DNA from: Marinomonas sp. SBI8L
Lineage (GTDB): Bacteria; Pseudomonadota; Gammaproteobacteria; Pseudomonadales; Marinomonadaceae
Length of the DNA stretch: 64,000 nt
Direction: 5' to 3'
Assembly (NCBI RefSeq): GCF_001624705.1
Contig: NZ_JSEO01000001.1
Coordinates: 438,980-502,979 of the forward strand
In this document: piece after piece, positions 8,770-18,186 of the stretch
Layout of the letters: each line of letters opens with the position of its first letter
Numbering within the stretch: position 1 is the stretch's first letter
Position numbers and translations under genes: made by a program
The notes under the pieces: model-generated
Told to the model about the DNA's origin: nothing
The model's database searches: none
What the model saw: only the letters and a program-made list of their open reading frames with translations

Positions 8770-9660
8770 TCAGCTTTCTACCCCATGAGAGACAATCCAA
8801 TTTTGTAATTGAACCTCGGCCGATTTTTCTGAAAGACTTTTATCAATCGCCACCACATACCAGGTACATCGAATCACTCGGTCATCTAACTTTATCAACT
8901 CACCCGATTTTAATTCCTTTTTGCAAATCCGCTCATCAGCCAAAATAATGCCCTCCCCATCCACTGCGGCATCAATAGCTAAAGACAAATCGGAATAAAC
9001 TCTTCCGTCCTTCCAATGAGAACTTTTTGGCTGAAACTTTTCGTACCATTTACGCCATATTTCTCTACCGTTATCGTGAATTAAAGGGAAATCATGAAAG
9101 TTATCAAGATTCTTACTTCGCTTTAATTGCTCGTAAAGCACAGGGGAACAAGCAGGAAAGCCATCAATAGGAAGTAGCTTTTGATAATAGTTTTGACCTA
9201 AATGTGAGATTCTTTCTTCAAAGTGAATAATCATACCTACATGATTTTCACCTAACTTTGGAGGAGTCCAGGCAGGCTTTAAATCGACTTGAATATTAGG
9301 ATGTAGTTCACAGAATTGAGTGATTTTTTTACGTAACCATCTAGAAGATATAGCAGGCTCAACACTGACAGTTATGGACTTTTGCGACCCAATTCCCAGC
9401 ACGCTATCACAAGCGTCTCGTAAAGTTTGAAACGCATTAGCGACTTGCGGTAACAGCATCGCACCTTCTACTGACAGCTCAATTCTATTGCCATAACGAA
9501 TAAATAAAGATGTCTCTAAACGCTCTTCTAATTTTTTAACATGCTGACTAACCACACTGTGACTGACGTTCAGTTCAGCCGCCGCTTTCGCGAAACTGCA
9601 ATGACGAGCAGCAGATTCAAAGGCTCTTAACGCATTTAAGCTTCTTAATAAATCAGCCAT
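8770..9660 (-). CDS. LysR-family regulator, GcvA-like
   Basis: A 296-residue LTTR with an N-terminal helix-turn-helix ('LNALRAFESAARHCSFAKAA', 'LNVSHSVVSQHVKKLEERL') and the GcvA-type effector domain ('VEGAMLLPQVANAFQTLRDA', 'IDAAVDGEGIILADERI'). GcvA-type members control amino-acid or beta-lactam related genes. It faces the isochorismatase-NhaC-EamA row across 150 bp, which is the likely target. No tight palindrome was picked out in the gap. Confidence 0.87.
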   Translation of the reverse strand: MADLLRSLNALRAFESAARHCSFAKAAAELNVSHSVVSQHVKKLEERLETSLFIRYGNRIELSVEGAMLLPQVANAFQTLRDACDSVLGIGSQKSITVSVEPAISSRWLRKKITQFCELHPNIQVDLKPAWTPPKLGENHVGMIIHFEERISHLGQNYYQKLLPIDGFPACSPVLYEQLKRSKNLDNFHDFPLIHDNGREIWRKWYEKFQPKSSHWKDGRVYSDLSLAIDAAVDGEGIILADERICKKELKSGELIKLDDRVIRCTWYVVAIDKSLSEKSAEVQLQNWIVSHGVES

Positions 9661-9810
9661 AACACCCTACTTTAGATTCGGTTTGAGTTTTCAGCGTATA
9701 AAAAAGCTTCGCTGAACGCAATTTAAATCTAATTTTCGGATCAGTGTGATGCTCCTAATATAACGCTAGACAAACGCAGGCTATTAAAAATCGTCATTAG
9801 AGGCATCATA

Positions 9811-10428
9811 GTGAAAAATATAAAACGAGATCTGATCGAAGGAAAAGCAGCATTATTAGTTATCGACATACAAGCAAGTACATTTATTGATGATAGTGAA
9901 GTTCGCTCTATCGCCAATATGGAAGGCTTTAAGCAGAGAATGCTTAATTCACGTATTGCGATAGATAAAGCTCGCGAAGTAGAAATTCCAATTATTTATG
10001 TTCAAGAAATACATAGAGCAAACCTGATTGACTTTGGGCGAGAGCTAGACGGAGATGAATCAATCCACTGCTTAGACAATCAGCCAGAAACAGAACTAGC
10101 CAAAGAAGAAATGGGCTACCAAGAAGGTGATTACGTTATACAAAAACGGCGTTATTCATGTTTTTTTGGGACAGACCTCGAAATCCTATTAAAGGGATTA
10201 AAAGTCGACACCCTTATATTAGTTGGCGCTTTAACAGATGTATGTGTGCATTACACATTTGTTGATGCTCACCAATCCGATTATTTCTGCCGTGTCATTG
10301 AAGAATGCGTAGCTGGCTCCTCTCTTGAGGCTCATCACGCGTCTTTAAATGCGATGGAATATCTGCAAACAGGCGCCATCAGAAGCTTAACGCAAACAAT
10401 CGAAGCCATGTCCAAAACTCAGATTTAA
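9811..10428 (+). CDS. Isochorismatase-family cysteine hydrolase
   Basis: A 205-residue cytoplasmic alpha/beta hydrolase. Asp19 in 'LLVIDIQ', Lys around residue 111 ('YVIQKRRYSCFFGTDLE') and the Cys near 146 ('GALTDVCVHYTFVDAH') give the family Asp-Lys-Cys triad, with the usual cis-peptide 'GA-LTDVC' context. It starts at GTG behind AGAGG. Members hydrolyse isochorismate, nicotinamide, ureidoacrylate or similar amides; which applies here is unknown. It is the first gene after the divergent LysR regulator and is followed by a NhaC-type antiporter, so a small-amide or amine uptake-and-hydrolysis module is possible. Confidence 0.85.
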   Translation: MKNIKRDLIEGKAALLVIDIQASTFIDDSEVRSIANMEGFKQRMLNSRIAIDKAREVEIPIIYVQEIHRANLIDFGRELDGDESIHCLDNQPETELAKEEMGYQEGDYVIQKRRYSCFFGTDLEILLKGLKVDTLILVGALTDVCVHYTFVDAHQSDYFCRVIEECVAGSSLEAHHASLNAMEYLQTGAIRSLTQTIEAMSKTQI

Positions 10429-10573
10429 CCTTTTTGTGACTGCGTCAACTGCACTTAACGGCTAAATGATTGATAGAAGATACACGCCCGACAATCAGCA
10501 AATATCTTAAGGTACTCAGTCAATCTTAGCGACGCGACACATCATTCTAAAAATAAAATAATAGGCTAGAAAG

Positions 10574-12046
10574 ATGAATACAAATATACCCACTTACGCT
10601 CGAAAGCCCTTCCTATGGGAAGCGTTAATCTCATTGTTATCCCTTATCTCTGGGGTGACTTTTTCTATTGTAAAATATGGACTAGATCCTCAAATTCCGA
10701 TGATTCTAGGAGTTATTGTTGCTTCTTTAATTGCATTAAGATGCGGTTTTAAATGGAAAAGCATTCAAAACGGAATGGTTAAAGGTATCTCTTCAGCAAT
10801 ACCAGCCGTCATCATTTTAATTGTTGTCGGTATCATGGTGGGAATCTGGATTTTAGCCGGTGTTGTCCCTGCGATTATTTATTATGGTTTAGAGCTTATT
10901 TCGCCAACCTTCTTCCTACCTGCCACCCTAGTTATCTGTGCCATTACATCCGTAGCAACTGGTACCAGTTGGGGGACAACCGCAACCGTCGGTGTCGCTT
11001 TAATCGGCATTGGAGGCGGACTAGGTTTTCCTTTACCCCTTGTAGCAGGTGCAGTTTTATCTGGTGCCTATTTTGGCGACAAGATGTCACCTTTATCCGA
11101 TACCACAAATATCGCCTCAGCAATGGTGGGCATCGATGTATTTAAACATGTAAAGCACATGTCCTACACAACCAGCTTTACCTTTGTACTAACCTTTATC
11201 ATAGAACTGATTATTGGATTAACCTATGACGCAGGTGCGGGAAATTTAGCCCGTATCAAGCATATCCAGTCAATTTTAGCTGCCAACTTTAACCTTAATC
11301 CTATTGTTTTTGCCCCCATACTCATTGTTATTGCTGTTTCTTATAAGAAGGTACCTGCAATTCCTGGGATCACTATTGGTGCTTTAGTCGGCGTCTTATG
11401 TGCTGCGCTATTCCAAGGAGCAAATTATGAGTCGTTAGTACAAGTAGCCTCCAGTGGTTTTGAATCAATTACAGGAGATCCTGATGTAGATACCTTATTG
11501 ACTCGCGGTGGTATGGATTCAATGATGTTTGCTATCTCTTTAATTTTCACCGGTATGATGTTTGGTGGTGTCATGGAGAGGACTAGTCAACTACGTGTCG
11601 TGGCTGAAAAGATTTTGACCTATGCACGTTCAACGGGCTCTTTAGTCGCGACAACAGCATCAACATGTGTCGCAGCGAATATCATTTTATGTGATCAATA
11701 CATGGCAATTATCATGGGGGCTAGATCATTTTCTACTGCCTATGAAGAGCAAGGTCTTGCACCAGAAAACCTTTCAAGAGCGGTTGAAGACTCTGCAACA
11801 GTTACTGCAAACCTAGTCCCTTGGAATGCTGGTGGGGCCTATCAAGCCGCCACACTTGGTGTACCAACCTTTTTATATTTACCCTTTAACTTCTACTGCT
11901 GGCTATCGCCTTTAGTCACTATCTTGTTTGCTTACATGGGATGGACCATGACTCGACTAGAAGATAGGGAACCAAAAAACCAACAAGTCGTTAATGGTCA
12001 AGCCCCCGAAGATGAATCCAAACTAGCAAATAACCTCAAAGTTTAA
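10574..12046 (+). CDS. NhaC-family Na+/H+ (or amine/H+) antiporter
   Basis: A 490-residue inner-membrane carrier with about 11-12 hydrophobic helices. Family features include 'ITSVATGTSWGTTATVG' and 'GAYFGDKMSPLSDTTNIA' near residues 140-180, and the repeat-like 'ENLSRAVEDSATVTANLVPWNAGG' near residue 400. NhaC members exchange Na+ for H+ or, in some lineages, malate/lactate or amines. It follows the hydrolase by 145 bp and precedes a strong terminator, so it probably belongs to the same LysR-controlled unit. A dedicated substrate for the hydrolase is a possible cargo; this is inference. Confidence 0.87.
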   Translation: MNTNIPTYARKPFLWEALISLLSLISGVTFSIVKYGLDPQIPMILGVIVASLIALRCGFKWKSIQNGMVKGISSAIPAVIILIVVGIMVGIWILAGVVPAIIYYGLELISPTFFLPATLVICAITSVATGTSWGTTATVGVALIGIGGGLGFPLPLVAGAVLSGAYFGDKMSPLSDTTNIASAMVGIDVFKHVKHMSYTTSFTFVLTFIIELIIGLTYDAGAGNLARIKHIQSILAANFNLNPIVFAPILIVIAVSYKKVPAIPGITIGALVGVLCAALFQGANYESLVQVASSGFESITGDPDVDTLLTRGGMDSMMFAISLIFTGMMFGGVMERTSQLRVVAEKILTYARSTGSLVATTASTCVAANIILCDQYMAIIMGARSFSTAYEEQGLAPENLSRAVEDSATVTANLVPWNAGGAYQAATLGVPTFLYLPFNFYCWLSPLVTILFAYMGWTMTRLEDREPKNQQVVNGQAPEDESKLANNLKV

Positions 12047-12066
12047 ATTTGTACCCTTAACCCTTT

Positions 12067-12098
12067 GCGAAGTTGGCTCACCACTGGCTTCGCTTTTT
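12067..12098 (+). terminator. Rho-independent terminator after NhaC gene
   Basis: GCGAAG/CTTCGC stem with a 15-base loop followed by T6. The stem is short but GC-rich and sits 20 bp after the stop codon. Confidence 0.75.
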
Positions 12099-12144
12099 TA
12101 ATGCTACTTCTTCGCATAAATCTAAACCAGATTAAGGATTCAAC

Positions 12145-13065
12145 ATGGGTTTAAACAAAAGCATGCAAGCAGCAACGTTAGCCATATTGGCTTCTGCTAT
12201 TTTAAGCTTTACAGATAACTTTGTCGGCCTTGTGTCCCAAGAAGCAGGCCTATGGCAATTTCAGTTATTTCGTACACTCTTCGCCCTACCTATTTTATTT
12301 TTTGGACTTTATCTATTCAAAATACCTTATAAAATTAAGAGCTTAAAATTAGTCTCTATTAGAAGCTTTATTATTGCCTCGGGGCTTTTAGTCTACTTTG
12401 CTGCCTTAGGTTTTTTACCTGTAGCCCAAGCAGGCGCTGGCCTTTTTAGCGCCCCTATTTGGGTGTTAATCTTCTCCATTATTGTCTTTAAAAACAAAGC
12501 AAAATCATCCCAAATAGTTGCCATTACACTGGGCTTTATTGGCGTGCTTATGCTGTTACAACCAAGCACTGAGTCCTTATCCTTTATGTCACTTTTTCCT
12601 CTCATTGCTGGGGCTTTTTATGGGTTTGGCATGCTTATCACGCGCTACTGGTGCGCTAATGAGTCCGCTTCAACATTAACTATTGGCGTCTTCATTACTA
12701 TGGGGTTAGTGAGTGCAGTAATGCTCATTATTTTATCGATTTGGCCAGTAACGTCTAAAGAGTTTCTTTGGCAAGAGTGGAAAACAATTACACCTACATT
12801 CATTACCCTTACCTTAGGCCAGGCTTTAGGTGGCGTCATTTCTGTCGTCCTCATCACTCAAGCATATAAAATTGGAGAGCCCTCTTTCACCGCTGTCTTT
12901 GAATACACTTTTTTAATCTTTGCCGCGCTATGGAGCTATCTCCTATGGGAGCATACAACCAATACACTGGCGATAATTGGGATAATGATAATTCTAATTT
13001 CGGGTACAAGCTTATCTATTTTGTCTAGCAGTAACAAAACAGCCAGATCACTTAAACCTAGCTAA
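12145..13065 (+). CDS. EamA-family (DMT superfamily) transporter
   Basis: A 306-residue inner-membrane protein with ten predicted helices in two five-helix EamA repeats (about residues 5-140 and 150-290); 'IPLLAG'-like 'LFPLIAGAFYGFGMLITRYW' opens the second repeat. DMT carriers export amino acids, metabolites or import small solutes by H+ exchange. It lies behind a terminator 46 bp after it, so it may have its own promoter, though it shares orientation with the hydrolase and NhaC genes. Confidence 0.87.
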   Translation: MGLNKSMQAATLAILASAILSFTDNFVGLVSQEAGLWQFQLFRTLFALPILFFGLYLFKIPYKIKSLKLVSIRSFIIASGLLVYFAALGFLPVAQAGAGLFSAPIWVLIFSIIVFKNKAKSSQIVAITLGFIGVLMLLQPSTESLSFMSLFPLIAGAFYGFGMLITRYWCANESASTLTIGVFITMGLVSAVMLIILSIWPVTSKEFLWQEWKTITPTFITLTLGQALGGVISVVLITQAYKIGEPSFTAVFEYTFLIFAALWSYLLWEHTTNTLAIIGIMIILISGTSLSILSSSNKTARSLKPS

Positions 13066-13238
13066 AAAGCCTTGATACCATCATCAATTCAAACTAACAG
13101 CCATACACACCAAATCATTACTAGTTTAAATAAAAGAGGTTTTTAATTACAAACGATACAAATGCATTTGATAACCATTTGCATTTAAACCTTAATTCCA
13201 TTTAAATAGCCGTAACGTTTAACTAAAGGTGTGTTTAG

Positions 13239-13733
13239 ATGAGCTTACAAGATTGCTGGACTAACTATTTAACGGCGGAGCAATTACTTGAAGATGGGCA
13301 CTGGTCTGCTGCTCATCAGATGTTTGATAAGGTGCTTCAACACCTCCCCCAACATATTCAGGATGCCTTAACTGATGAGGATACAAGACCTTGTCAGTTT
13401 GCTTGTCTATTAAGGGGCTTAAAGGATGCGAGTGTTTCCCAATCTGAAATCCTGAATCATATGGGTGAGTACGATGCCGCCTTTGATCTGCTTAATCAGT
13501 CTTACGCGCTTTTGCAGTTTATCTACCTTGAGCCAAATCTATTGGTAAAACACTCTACTCAATCACTAGAGTCGAATAGTGATGATTTACTCAAACATAT
13601 GACGGCGTTTTGTGCTGCCCATGATGAATCTCATTGGGCTCGTGAGCTTCAGCAAGTACAAGAAAGCCACCATCATTTTAGGAGCCTCACCCAACACAGA
13701 GTAATGAGCGCGCAATCAGTCGCGCTTAATTGA
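13239..13733 (+). CDS. Hypothetical protein, TPR-like helical
   Basis: A 164-residue cytoplasmic protein I cannot name. Residues 8-45 ('LTAEQLLEDGHWSAAHQMFDKVLQHLP') and 75-100 ('GEYDAAFDLLNQSYALL') resemble tetratricopeptide helix pairs. It starts behind AGGTG and ends 12 bp before the double ATPase gene, so the two are co-transcribed. It may be a partner of that ATPase, but this is inference only. Confidence 0.6.
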   Translation: MSLQDCWTNYLTAEQLLEDGHWSAAHQMFDKVLQHLPQHIQDALTDEDTRPCQFACLLRGLKDASVSQSEILNHMGEYDAAFDLLNQSYALLQFIYLEPNLLVKHSTQSLESNSDDLLKHMTAFCAAHDESHWARELQQVQESHHHFRSLTQHRVMSAQSVALN

Positions 13734-13745
13734 TAAGGAAATCTC

Positions 13746-15377
13746 ATGTCACACGCCCCTATTCTTGAGGTCAAAAGCCTCTCTATTAGTTTTGCCTTAA
13801 CCCAAGGCACATTGGATGCTGTTAAAAATTTAAGCTTTGAACTTTACAAGGGAGAAACCCTAGCGATTGTTGGCGAATCCGGTAGTGGTAAATCGGTTTC
13901 AAGTAATGCCCTGATGCAACTTTTACCTAAGAACGCCAGCATCAAGGCAGAGTCTAGTATTGTCTTTGAAGGTGAAGAGATCTTATCCAAATCCGAAAAA
14001 GACATGCGTCAGATTCGTGGGGATAAAATTGGCATGATCTTCCAAGAGCCCATGACCTCACTTAACCCTTATTTGAAGGTTGGCACTCAAGTCGCTGAGG
14101 CCATGTTATGCCATCGCTCTGTTTCTAAAAAAGTGGCAAAAGCTAAAGTATTAGAACTCTTTAACCTAGTACATCTCCCCTTTCCTGAACAAGCTTATGG
14201 TAAATACCCACATGAGTTTTCCGGCGGGCAATTACAACGCATCATGATCGCTATGGCGCTTATCAACGAGCCAGACATCTTGATAGCAGACGAACCTACC
14301 ACAGCTTTGGATGTGACAGTACAGGCAGAAGTATTAAACCTGATTAAAGAAGTTCAGACTAAAATGGGTATGGCTGTGCTCTTTATCACCCATGATTTAG
14401 GTGTGGTCAAGCACCTTGCCGATAGAGTCTTAGTCATGTGTAAGGGCGAACTAGTGGAGCAAGGGGAAACAACAAGCCTGTTTGAAAATCCGCAGCTTCC
14501 CTATACTAAGATGCTAATCGACTCGACACCAAGAGGCCAAAAGGATGAGCCACCTAAAAATGCAACCGAGTTACTTAAAGCCAACGACATTAAGGTGAAA
14601 TACCATATCGGCACTCAGCTCATTAGCCGTAAGAAGGAATACTTTGAAGCCGTTAAAGGCCTCTCATTAAATTTAAAACAAGGTGAAACCCTAGGCATAG
14701 TGGGCGAATCTGGTTCAGGTAAATCCACCCTAGGCAGAGCCTTAATTGGCTTATTACCATCAAGTGGCCAAATAGAATTTAAAGGCCAAGATGTTAGCAA
14801 ACTCAGCAAAAAAGACAGATTTGATCTTAAAAAAGATATTCAAGTCGTCTTCCAAGACCCTTATGGTTCCCTTTCACCACGTATGACTGTAGGCGAAATT
14901 ATCACCGAAGGGCTTACGGTTCATCGTCCTGAATTATCTAAAGCAGAACGCATGCAAAAAGCCCGTAAAGCGTTAGAGGAAGTTCGTTTAGAAGCTCACT
15001 CCATCAATCGTTATCCCCATGAGTTTTCGGGTGGGCAAAGGCAACGTATCGCTATTGCCCGCGCTTTGATTCTAGAGCCTTCTTTTATCTTGTTAGATGA
15101 ACCCACCTCAGCCCTTGACCGCTCAGTCCAGCTAACAGTCATCGACTTACTGAAGAATATTCAAAAGCAGCACAATATTGGCTTCTTGTTTATCAGCCAC
15201 GACTTAAGCGTGGTGAAAGCTTTGTCTGACCGAGTAATGGTGATGCAAAAAGGGGAAGTGATGGAAGAAGGCTCAGCTGAAGAGGTTTTCAAGAATCCAA
15301 AAAGTAGCTATACCCAAAAACTCATTGCCGCATCTTTTGACCTTGAGCCTGAGATTAATGAAGGCAAGGTTGCTTAA
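13746..15377 (+). CDS. Double-domain ABC ATPase, peptide-type (YejF-like)
   Basis: A 543-residue fusion of two ATPase domains of the dipeptide/oligopeptide class (DppD- and DppF-like). Each half has Walker A (GESGSGKS at residues 43-50 and near 318), the signature 'EFSGGQ', Walker B ('[12 protein letters not shown]' and '[12 protein letters not shown]') and the H-loop ('ITHDLGVV', 'ISHDLSVV'). The C-terminal lobe after each domain carries the short peptide-transporter extension ('[12 protein letters not shown]'). YejF is the ATPase of the YejABEF microcin C/peptide importer, but no binding protein or permease is next to it here; the only companion is the TPR-like gene 12 bp upstream. Confidence 0.9.
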   Translation: MSHAPILEVKSLSISFALTQGTLDAVKNLSFELYKGETLAIVGESGSGKSVSSNALMQLLPKNASIKAESSIVFEGEEILSKSEKDMRQIRGDKIGMIFQEPMTSLNPYLKVGTQVAEAMLCHRSVSKKVAKAKVLELFNLVHLPFPEQAYGKYPHEFSGGQLQRIMIAMALINEPDILIADEPTTALDVTVQAEVLNLIKEVQTKMGMAVLFITHDLGVVKHLADRVLVMCKGELVEQGETTSLFENPQLPYTKMLIDSTPRGQKDEPPKNATELLKANDIKVKYHIGTQLISRKKEYFEAVKGLSLNLKQGETLGIVGESGSGKSTLGRALIGLLPSSGQIEFKGQDVSKLSKKDRFDLKKDIQVVFQDPYGSLSPRMTVGEIITEGLTVHRPELSKAERMQKARKALEEVRLEAHSINRYPHEFSGGQRQRIAIARALILEPSFILLDEPTSALDRSVQLTVIDLLKNIQKQHNIGFLFISHDLSVVKALSDRVMVMQKGEVMEEGSAEEVFKNPKSSYTQKLIAASFDLEPEINEGKVA

Positions 15378-15451
15378 GTTTCAGATATTAAAGAACTTAT
15401 AAGCAACCGATTAGTTCTACTTAAACAAATACCGCCCAAGCTAATCAGTTG

Positions 15452-15498
15452 AAGGATTCGCAGCTATACTAAAACCTTAACTAGGCAAGCGAATCCTT
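15452..15498. terminator. Inverted repeat after the ATPase gene
   Basis: AAGGATTCGC and GCGAATCCTT pair perfectly over 10 bp around a long 27-base loop. It could be a terminator for the ATPase gene or a dyad operator for the small gene starting at 15515. Confidence 0.45.
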
Positions 15499-15514
15499 TA
15501 GCTTTGGAGTCATG

Positions 15515-15823
15515 ATGAAACTTAGTCAATTAGAGCAATACTCAGAGATAGAAAAGCTTATTTTTAATAGCTTGGACCCTGCTTTATATACGGTTAGCGC
15601 CCTTATTTCAGGGGGAGATGATGCTGAAGAGCACATGATTACAGATGAATCTGAGATAAATTTAAAGGGTAACAATGTGCTCAGCTTACAAAAACAGCTC
15701 CGTAAGGTTAAAGCGGCTAAGCATGTAATAAGACACACCAGTGCTTATGATGAGATGATTGGCGGCCCACTTAACGCCACCAACGAAATGGAAGTGCCCG
15801 TTGGAGACAGTAAGCTGTATTAA
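15515..15823 (+). CDS. Small hypothetical acidic protein (possibly DUF6482)
   Basis: A 102-residue cytoplasmic protein beginning MKLSQLEQYSEIEKL. I choose the ATG at 15515 rather than the adjacent 15512, because GGAG then has six bases of spacing instead of three. The layout (N-terminal 'KLSQLEQYSEIEKLIFNSLDPALYTVSALI', then a 'LSLQKQLRKVKAAKHVI' strand-helix and an acidic 'YDEMIGG' end) recalls the DUF6482 proteins of marine gammaproteobacteria, but I am not certain. No function is known. It lies alone before the guanidine locus. Confidence 0.6.
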   Translation: MKLSQLEQYSEIEKLIFNSLDPALYTVSALISGGDDAEEHMITDESEINLKGNNVLSLQKQLRKVKAAKHVIRHTSAYDEMIGGPLNATNEMEVPVGDSKLY

Positions 15824-15825
15824 CC

Positions 15826-15841
15826 AGCCTTAACTAAGGCT
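15826..15841 (+). terminator. Short hairpin after the small gene
   Basis: AGCCTT-AACT-AAGGCT directly behind the stop codon. The T-run is absent, so termination would be weak. The remaining bases to 16084 are AT-rich leader sequence in which no other feature was recognised. Confidence 0.35.
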
Positions 15842-16084
15842 TAGCAACGGGTTTTATATGCCTAAAAACGCCTATAAAACTTGCACTATAACAGCACACA
15901 CCGACACACTCACGCCCAAAATAAAGTCAAAAAAGTAAGCTTTTTATTCGAAAAACACGCTAAAACCCCGCATTTACGACTTTTAAAAACTTGGCATCTA
16001 ACTTGCTAAATCTAAGAACAGGTAATCTTGGCGATGGCTAAAATAGCCTATCAAACGCCTGAACATACAATTTGCAATAGTATA

Positions 16085-16187
16085 GCTAGGGTTCCGATTT
16101 TGAAAAAAGTGTCTGGTCCGAGAGCTATCGACCTCACCTGATATTCTCAGTGAAGGTTACACGGAGGGATAAAAGCCCGGGAGAATC
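16085..16187 (+). ncRNA. Guanidine-I riboswitch (ykkC class)
   Basis: The 420-bp leader before the transporter gene contains the hallmark ykkC segments in order: GCTAGGGTTCCG at 16085, CTGGTCCGAGAG near 16113, and the strongly conserved ACGG-AGGGATAAAAGCCCGGGAGA split around 16161-16184. This class binds guanidinium and generally switches expression on. The genes downstream (importer, deiminase subunits, carboxylase, allophanate hydrolase) are exactly its usual regulon. No clear intrinsic terminator was seen between 16187 and the start codon at 16244, so the expression platform may act by a longer-range alternative fold or at translation. Confidence 0.93.
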
Positions 16188-16243
16188 AGTTGGCATTAGC
16201 CAAGATTGCTCTTACGTAACCATTAATCACTTGGGAGTTCCAA

Positions 16244-17293
16244 ATGAAAAAACTTACCACCAGCTTATTATTAAGTGCATCTCTTGTTGTTGGGGCGTTA
16301 AACGCGCCGATTGTCCATGCCAAAGAAGACTTTAAGGTGTGTTGGTCTATCTATGTCGGTTGGATGCCTTGGGAATATGGTAGCCAATCCGGCATAGTGC
16401 AAAAATGGGCGGACAAGTACGACATCAATATCGATGTTGTGCAGTTCAATGATTATGTCGAATCTATGAATCAATACACAGCCGGTGAATTTGATGCTTG
16501 CACCATGGCTAACATAGATGCTCTGACAATTCCTGCTGCTGGCGGCGTTGATTCTACCGCCCTAATCGTCGGCGACTTCTCCAATGGCAACGATGCCGTC
16601 ATCTTAAAAGACGGTGAATCTCTTAGCGATGCTAAAGGGCAAAACATTAACCTTGTTGAATTAAGTGTTTCCCATTACTTATTGGCACGTGGTTTAAACA
16701 GTGTTGGCCTTTCAGAACGCGATGTCAGAGTGGTAAATACCTCAGATGCCGACCTTGTCGCAGCATTTACTACCAGTGATGTCACCGCTGTTTCCACTTG
16801 GAATCCATTAGTGAGTGAAATTCTTGATATGCCGAATAGCAACAAGGTATTTGATAGCTCTCAGATCCCAGGAGAAATCATAGACACCTTGATTGTGAAT
16901 ACAGAGGTTTTAAACCAGCACCCTAAATTAGGTAAAGCCCTAGTCGGTGCTTGGTACGAAATCATGGACAAAATGAAGCAAGAAGAATCCGTTCGCGAAC
17001 ATATGGGTAAAGCCTCTGGTACTGACTTGTCTGGATTCGAAAGCCAACTTGCCTCAACCAAAATGTTCTACCAAGCAAAAGACGCTGTCGAATTTGTCAA
17101 AAGTCCGGCGCTAAAGGACACAATGCAATACGTTGCTGAGTTCTCTTTCGACCATGGACTATTGGGTGATGGTGCAGCAGACGCTGGCTTTATAGGAATA
17201 GAAACACCAAGTGGTGTCTTCGGGGATAAGCACAATATCAAATTACGTTTTGATCCTAGCTACATGGAAATGGCAGCCAAAGGCGATCTCTAA
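16244..17293 (+). CDS. Guanidine-locus ABC transporter, periplasmic binding protein
   Basis: A 349-residue periplasmic protein with a signal peptide ending VHA at residue 26. The mature part begins 'FKVCWSIYVGWMPWEYG' and has the NitT/TauT-like bilobal pattern ('YTAGEFDACTMANIDALTIPAAGGVD', then 'TSDVTAVSTWNPLVSEI'). This subfamily is found next to urea/guanidine carboxylase genes and used to be called urea-binding. Lying directly under a guanidine riboswitch, it most likely delivers guanidinium (inference). GGGAG provides a ribosome site 7 bases before the ATG. It heads an operon with permease, ATPase and the catabolic genes. Confidence 0.9.
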   Translation: MKKLTTSLLLSASLVVGALNAPIVHAKEDFKVCWSIYVGWMPWEYGSQSGIVQKWADKYDINIDVVQFNDYVESMNQYTAGEFDACTMANIDALTIPAAGGVDSTALIVGDFSNGNDAVILKDGESLSDAKGQNINLVELSVSHYLLARGLNSVGLSERDVRVVNTSDADLVAAFTTSDVTAVSTWNPLVSEILDMPNSNKVFDSSQIPGEIIDTLIVNTEVLNQHPKLGKALVGAWYEIMDKMKQEESVREHMGKASGTDLSGFESQLASTKMFYQAKDAVEFVKSPALKDTMQYVAEFSFDHGLLGDGAADAGFIGIETPSGVFGDKHNIKLRFDPSYMEMAAKGDL

Positions 17294-17362
17294 TCCAATC
17301 TTTTTTTAAACACGCAGAGTAAGCCATGAGCTTACTCTCACCCTTAAATTAGAGAGAAAGAT

Positions 17363-18178
17363 ATGAAACGCTGGATAAACAAAACACCCTCTAAAACCTT
17401 GGCATTTGTATTAGGTGTGATCCCATTTATTCTTGTCATGGCCTTGTATCAATGGGGTTCTGATGCGCGTAAAGCTGAAAACTCTAACGATAAACTTTTA
17501 CCGAGTGTCGGCCAATTTTATAGCGCGATAGATAGACTTGCCTTTACTCCTAGTAAGCGCACTGGCGAATACATATTCTGGAAAGACACAGTAAGCAGCT
17601 TAAAACGCTTATTGATGGGGGTCGCGTGTGCGGCGGCAATTGCCTTGGTATTAGGCTTGATAACAGGGGCGATTCCTTTAATGGCGGCTAATCTCAGCCC
17701 TATTATCACCACCCTCTCACTGATTCCTCCTATGGCGGTATTACCTTTACTCTTCATTGTGTTTGGGCTTGGAGAGCTATCTAAAGTCATGCTTATCATA
17801 GTGGGAATTACGCCATTCTTGATCCGTGACCTTTATCAGAAAACAAAGGAAATCCCTCAAGAGCAGCTCGTTAAAGCGCAAACGTTAGGTGCCAACTCAG
17901 TACAGCTGATTAACCGTGTTTTATTACCGCAAATTTTGCCCAGATTACTTGATGCACTGCGCTTAAGTTTAGGTACAGCGTGGTTATTTTTGATTGCAGC
18001 TGAAGCTATTGCCGCCACAGAAGGTCTGGGTTATCGCATATTTTTAGTACGTCGATACCTCTCGATGGACATCATTCTTCCCTACGTCATGTGGATTACC
18101 TTTTTAGCTTTCTTATTAGATTGGCTATTGGTACATGCCAGTAAAAAGGCGTTCCCCTGGTATCACAGCGCTAAGTAG
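17363..18178 (+). CDS. Guanidine-locus ABC transporter, permease
   Basis: A 271-residue inner-membrane component of the NitT/TauT class. It shows about six helices and the cytoplasmic EAA-type loop ('EIPQEQLVKAQTLGANSVQLINRVLLPQILP' split; A..LG.....+...LP) at residues 167-195, which docks on the ATPase. It lies 69 bp after the binding-protein gene and 8 bp before the ATPase gene. The function follows from the locus: uptake of guanidinium or a close derivative. Confidence 0.9.
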   Translation: MKRWINKTPSKTLAFVLGVIPFILVMALYQWGSDARKAENSNDKLLPSVGQFYSAIDRLAFTPSKRTGEYIFWKDTVSSLKRLLMGVACAAAIALVLGLITGAIPLMAANLSPIITTLSLIPPMAVLPLLFIVFGLGELSKVMLIIVGITPFLIRDLYQKTKEIPQEQLVKAQTLGANSVQLINRVLLPQILPRLLDALRLSLGTAWLFLIAAEAIAATEGLGYRIFLVRRYLSMDIILPYVMWITFLAFLLDWLLVHASKKAFPWYHSAK

Positions 18179-18186
18179 AGGTAATT

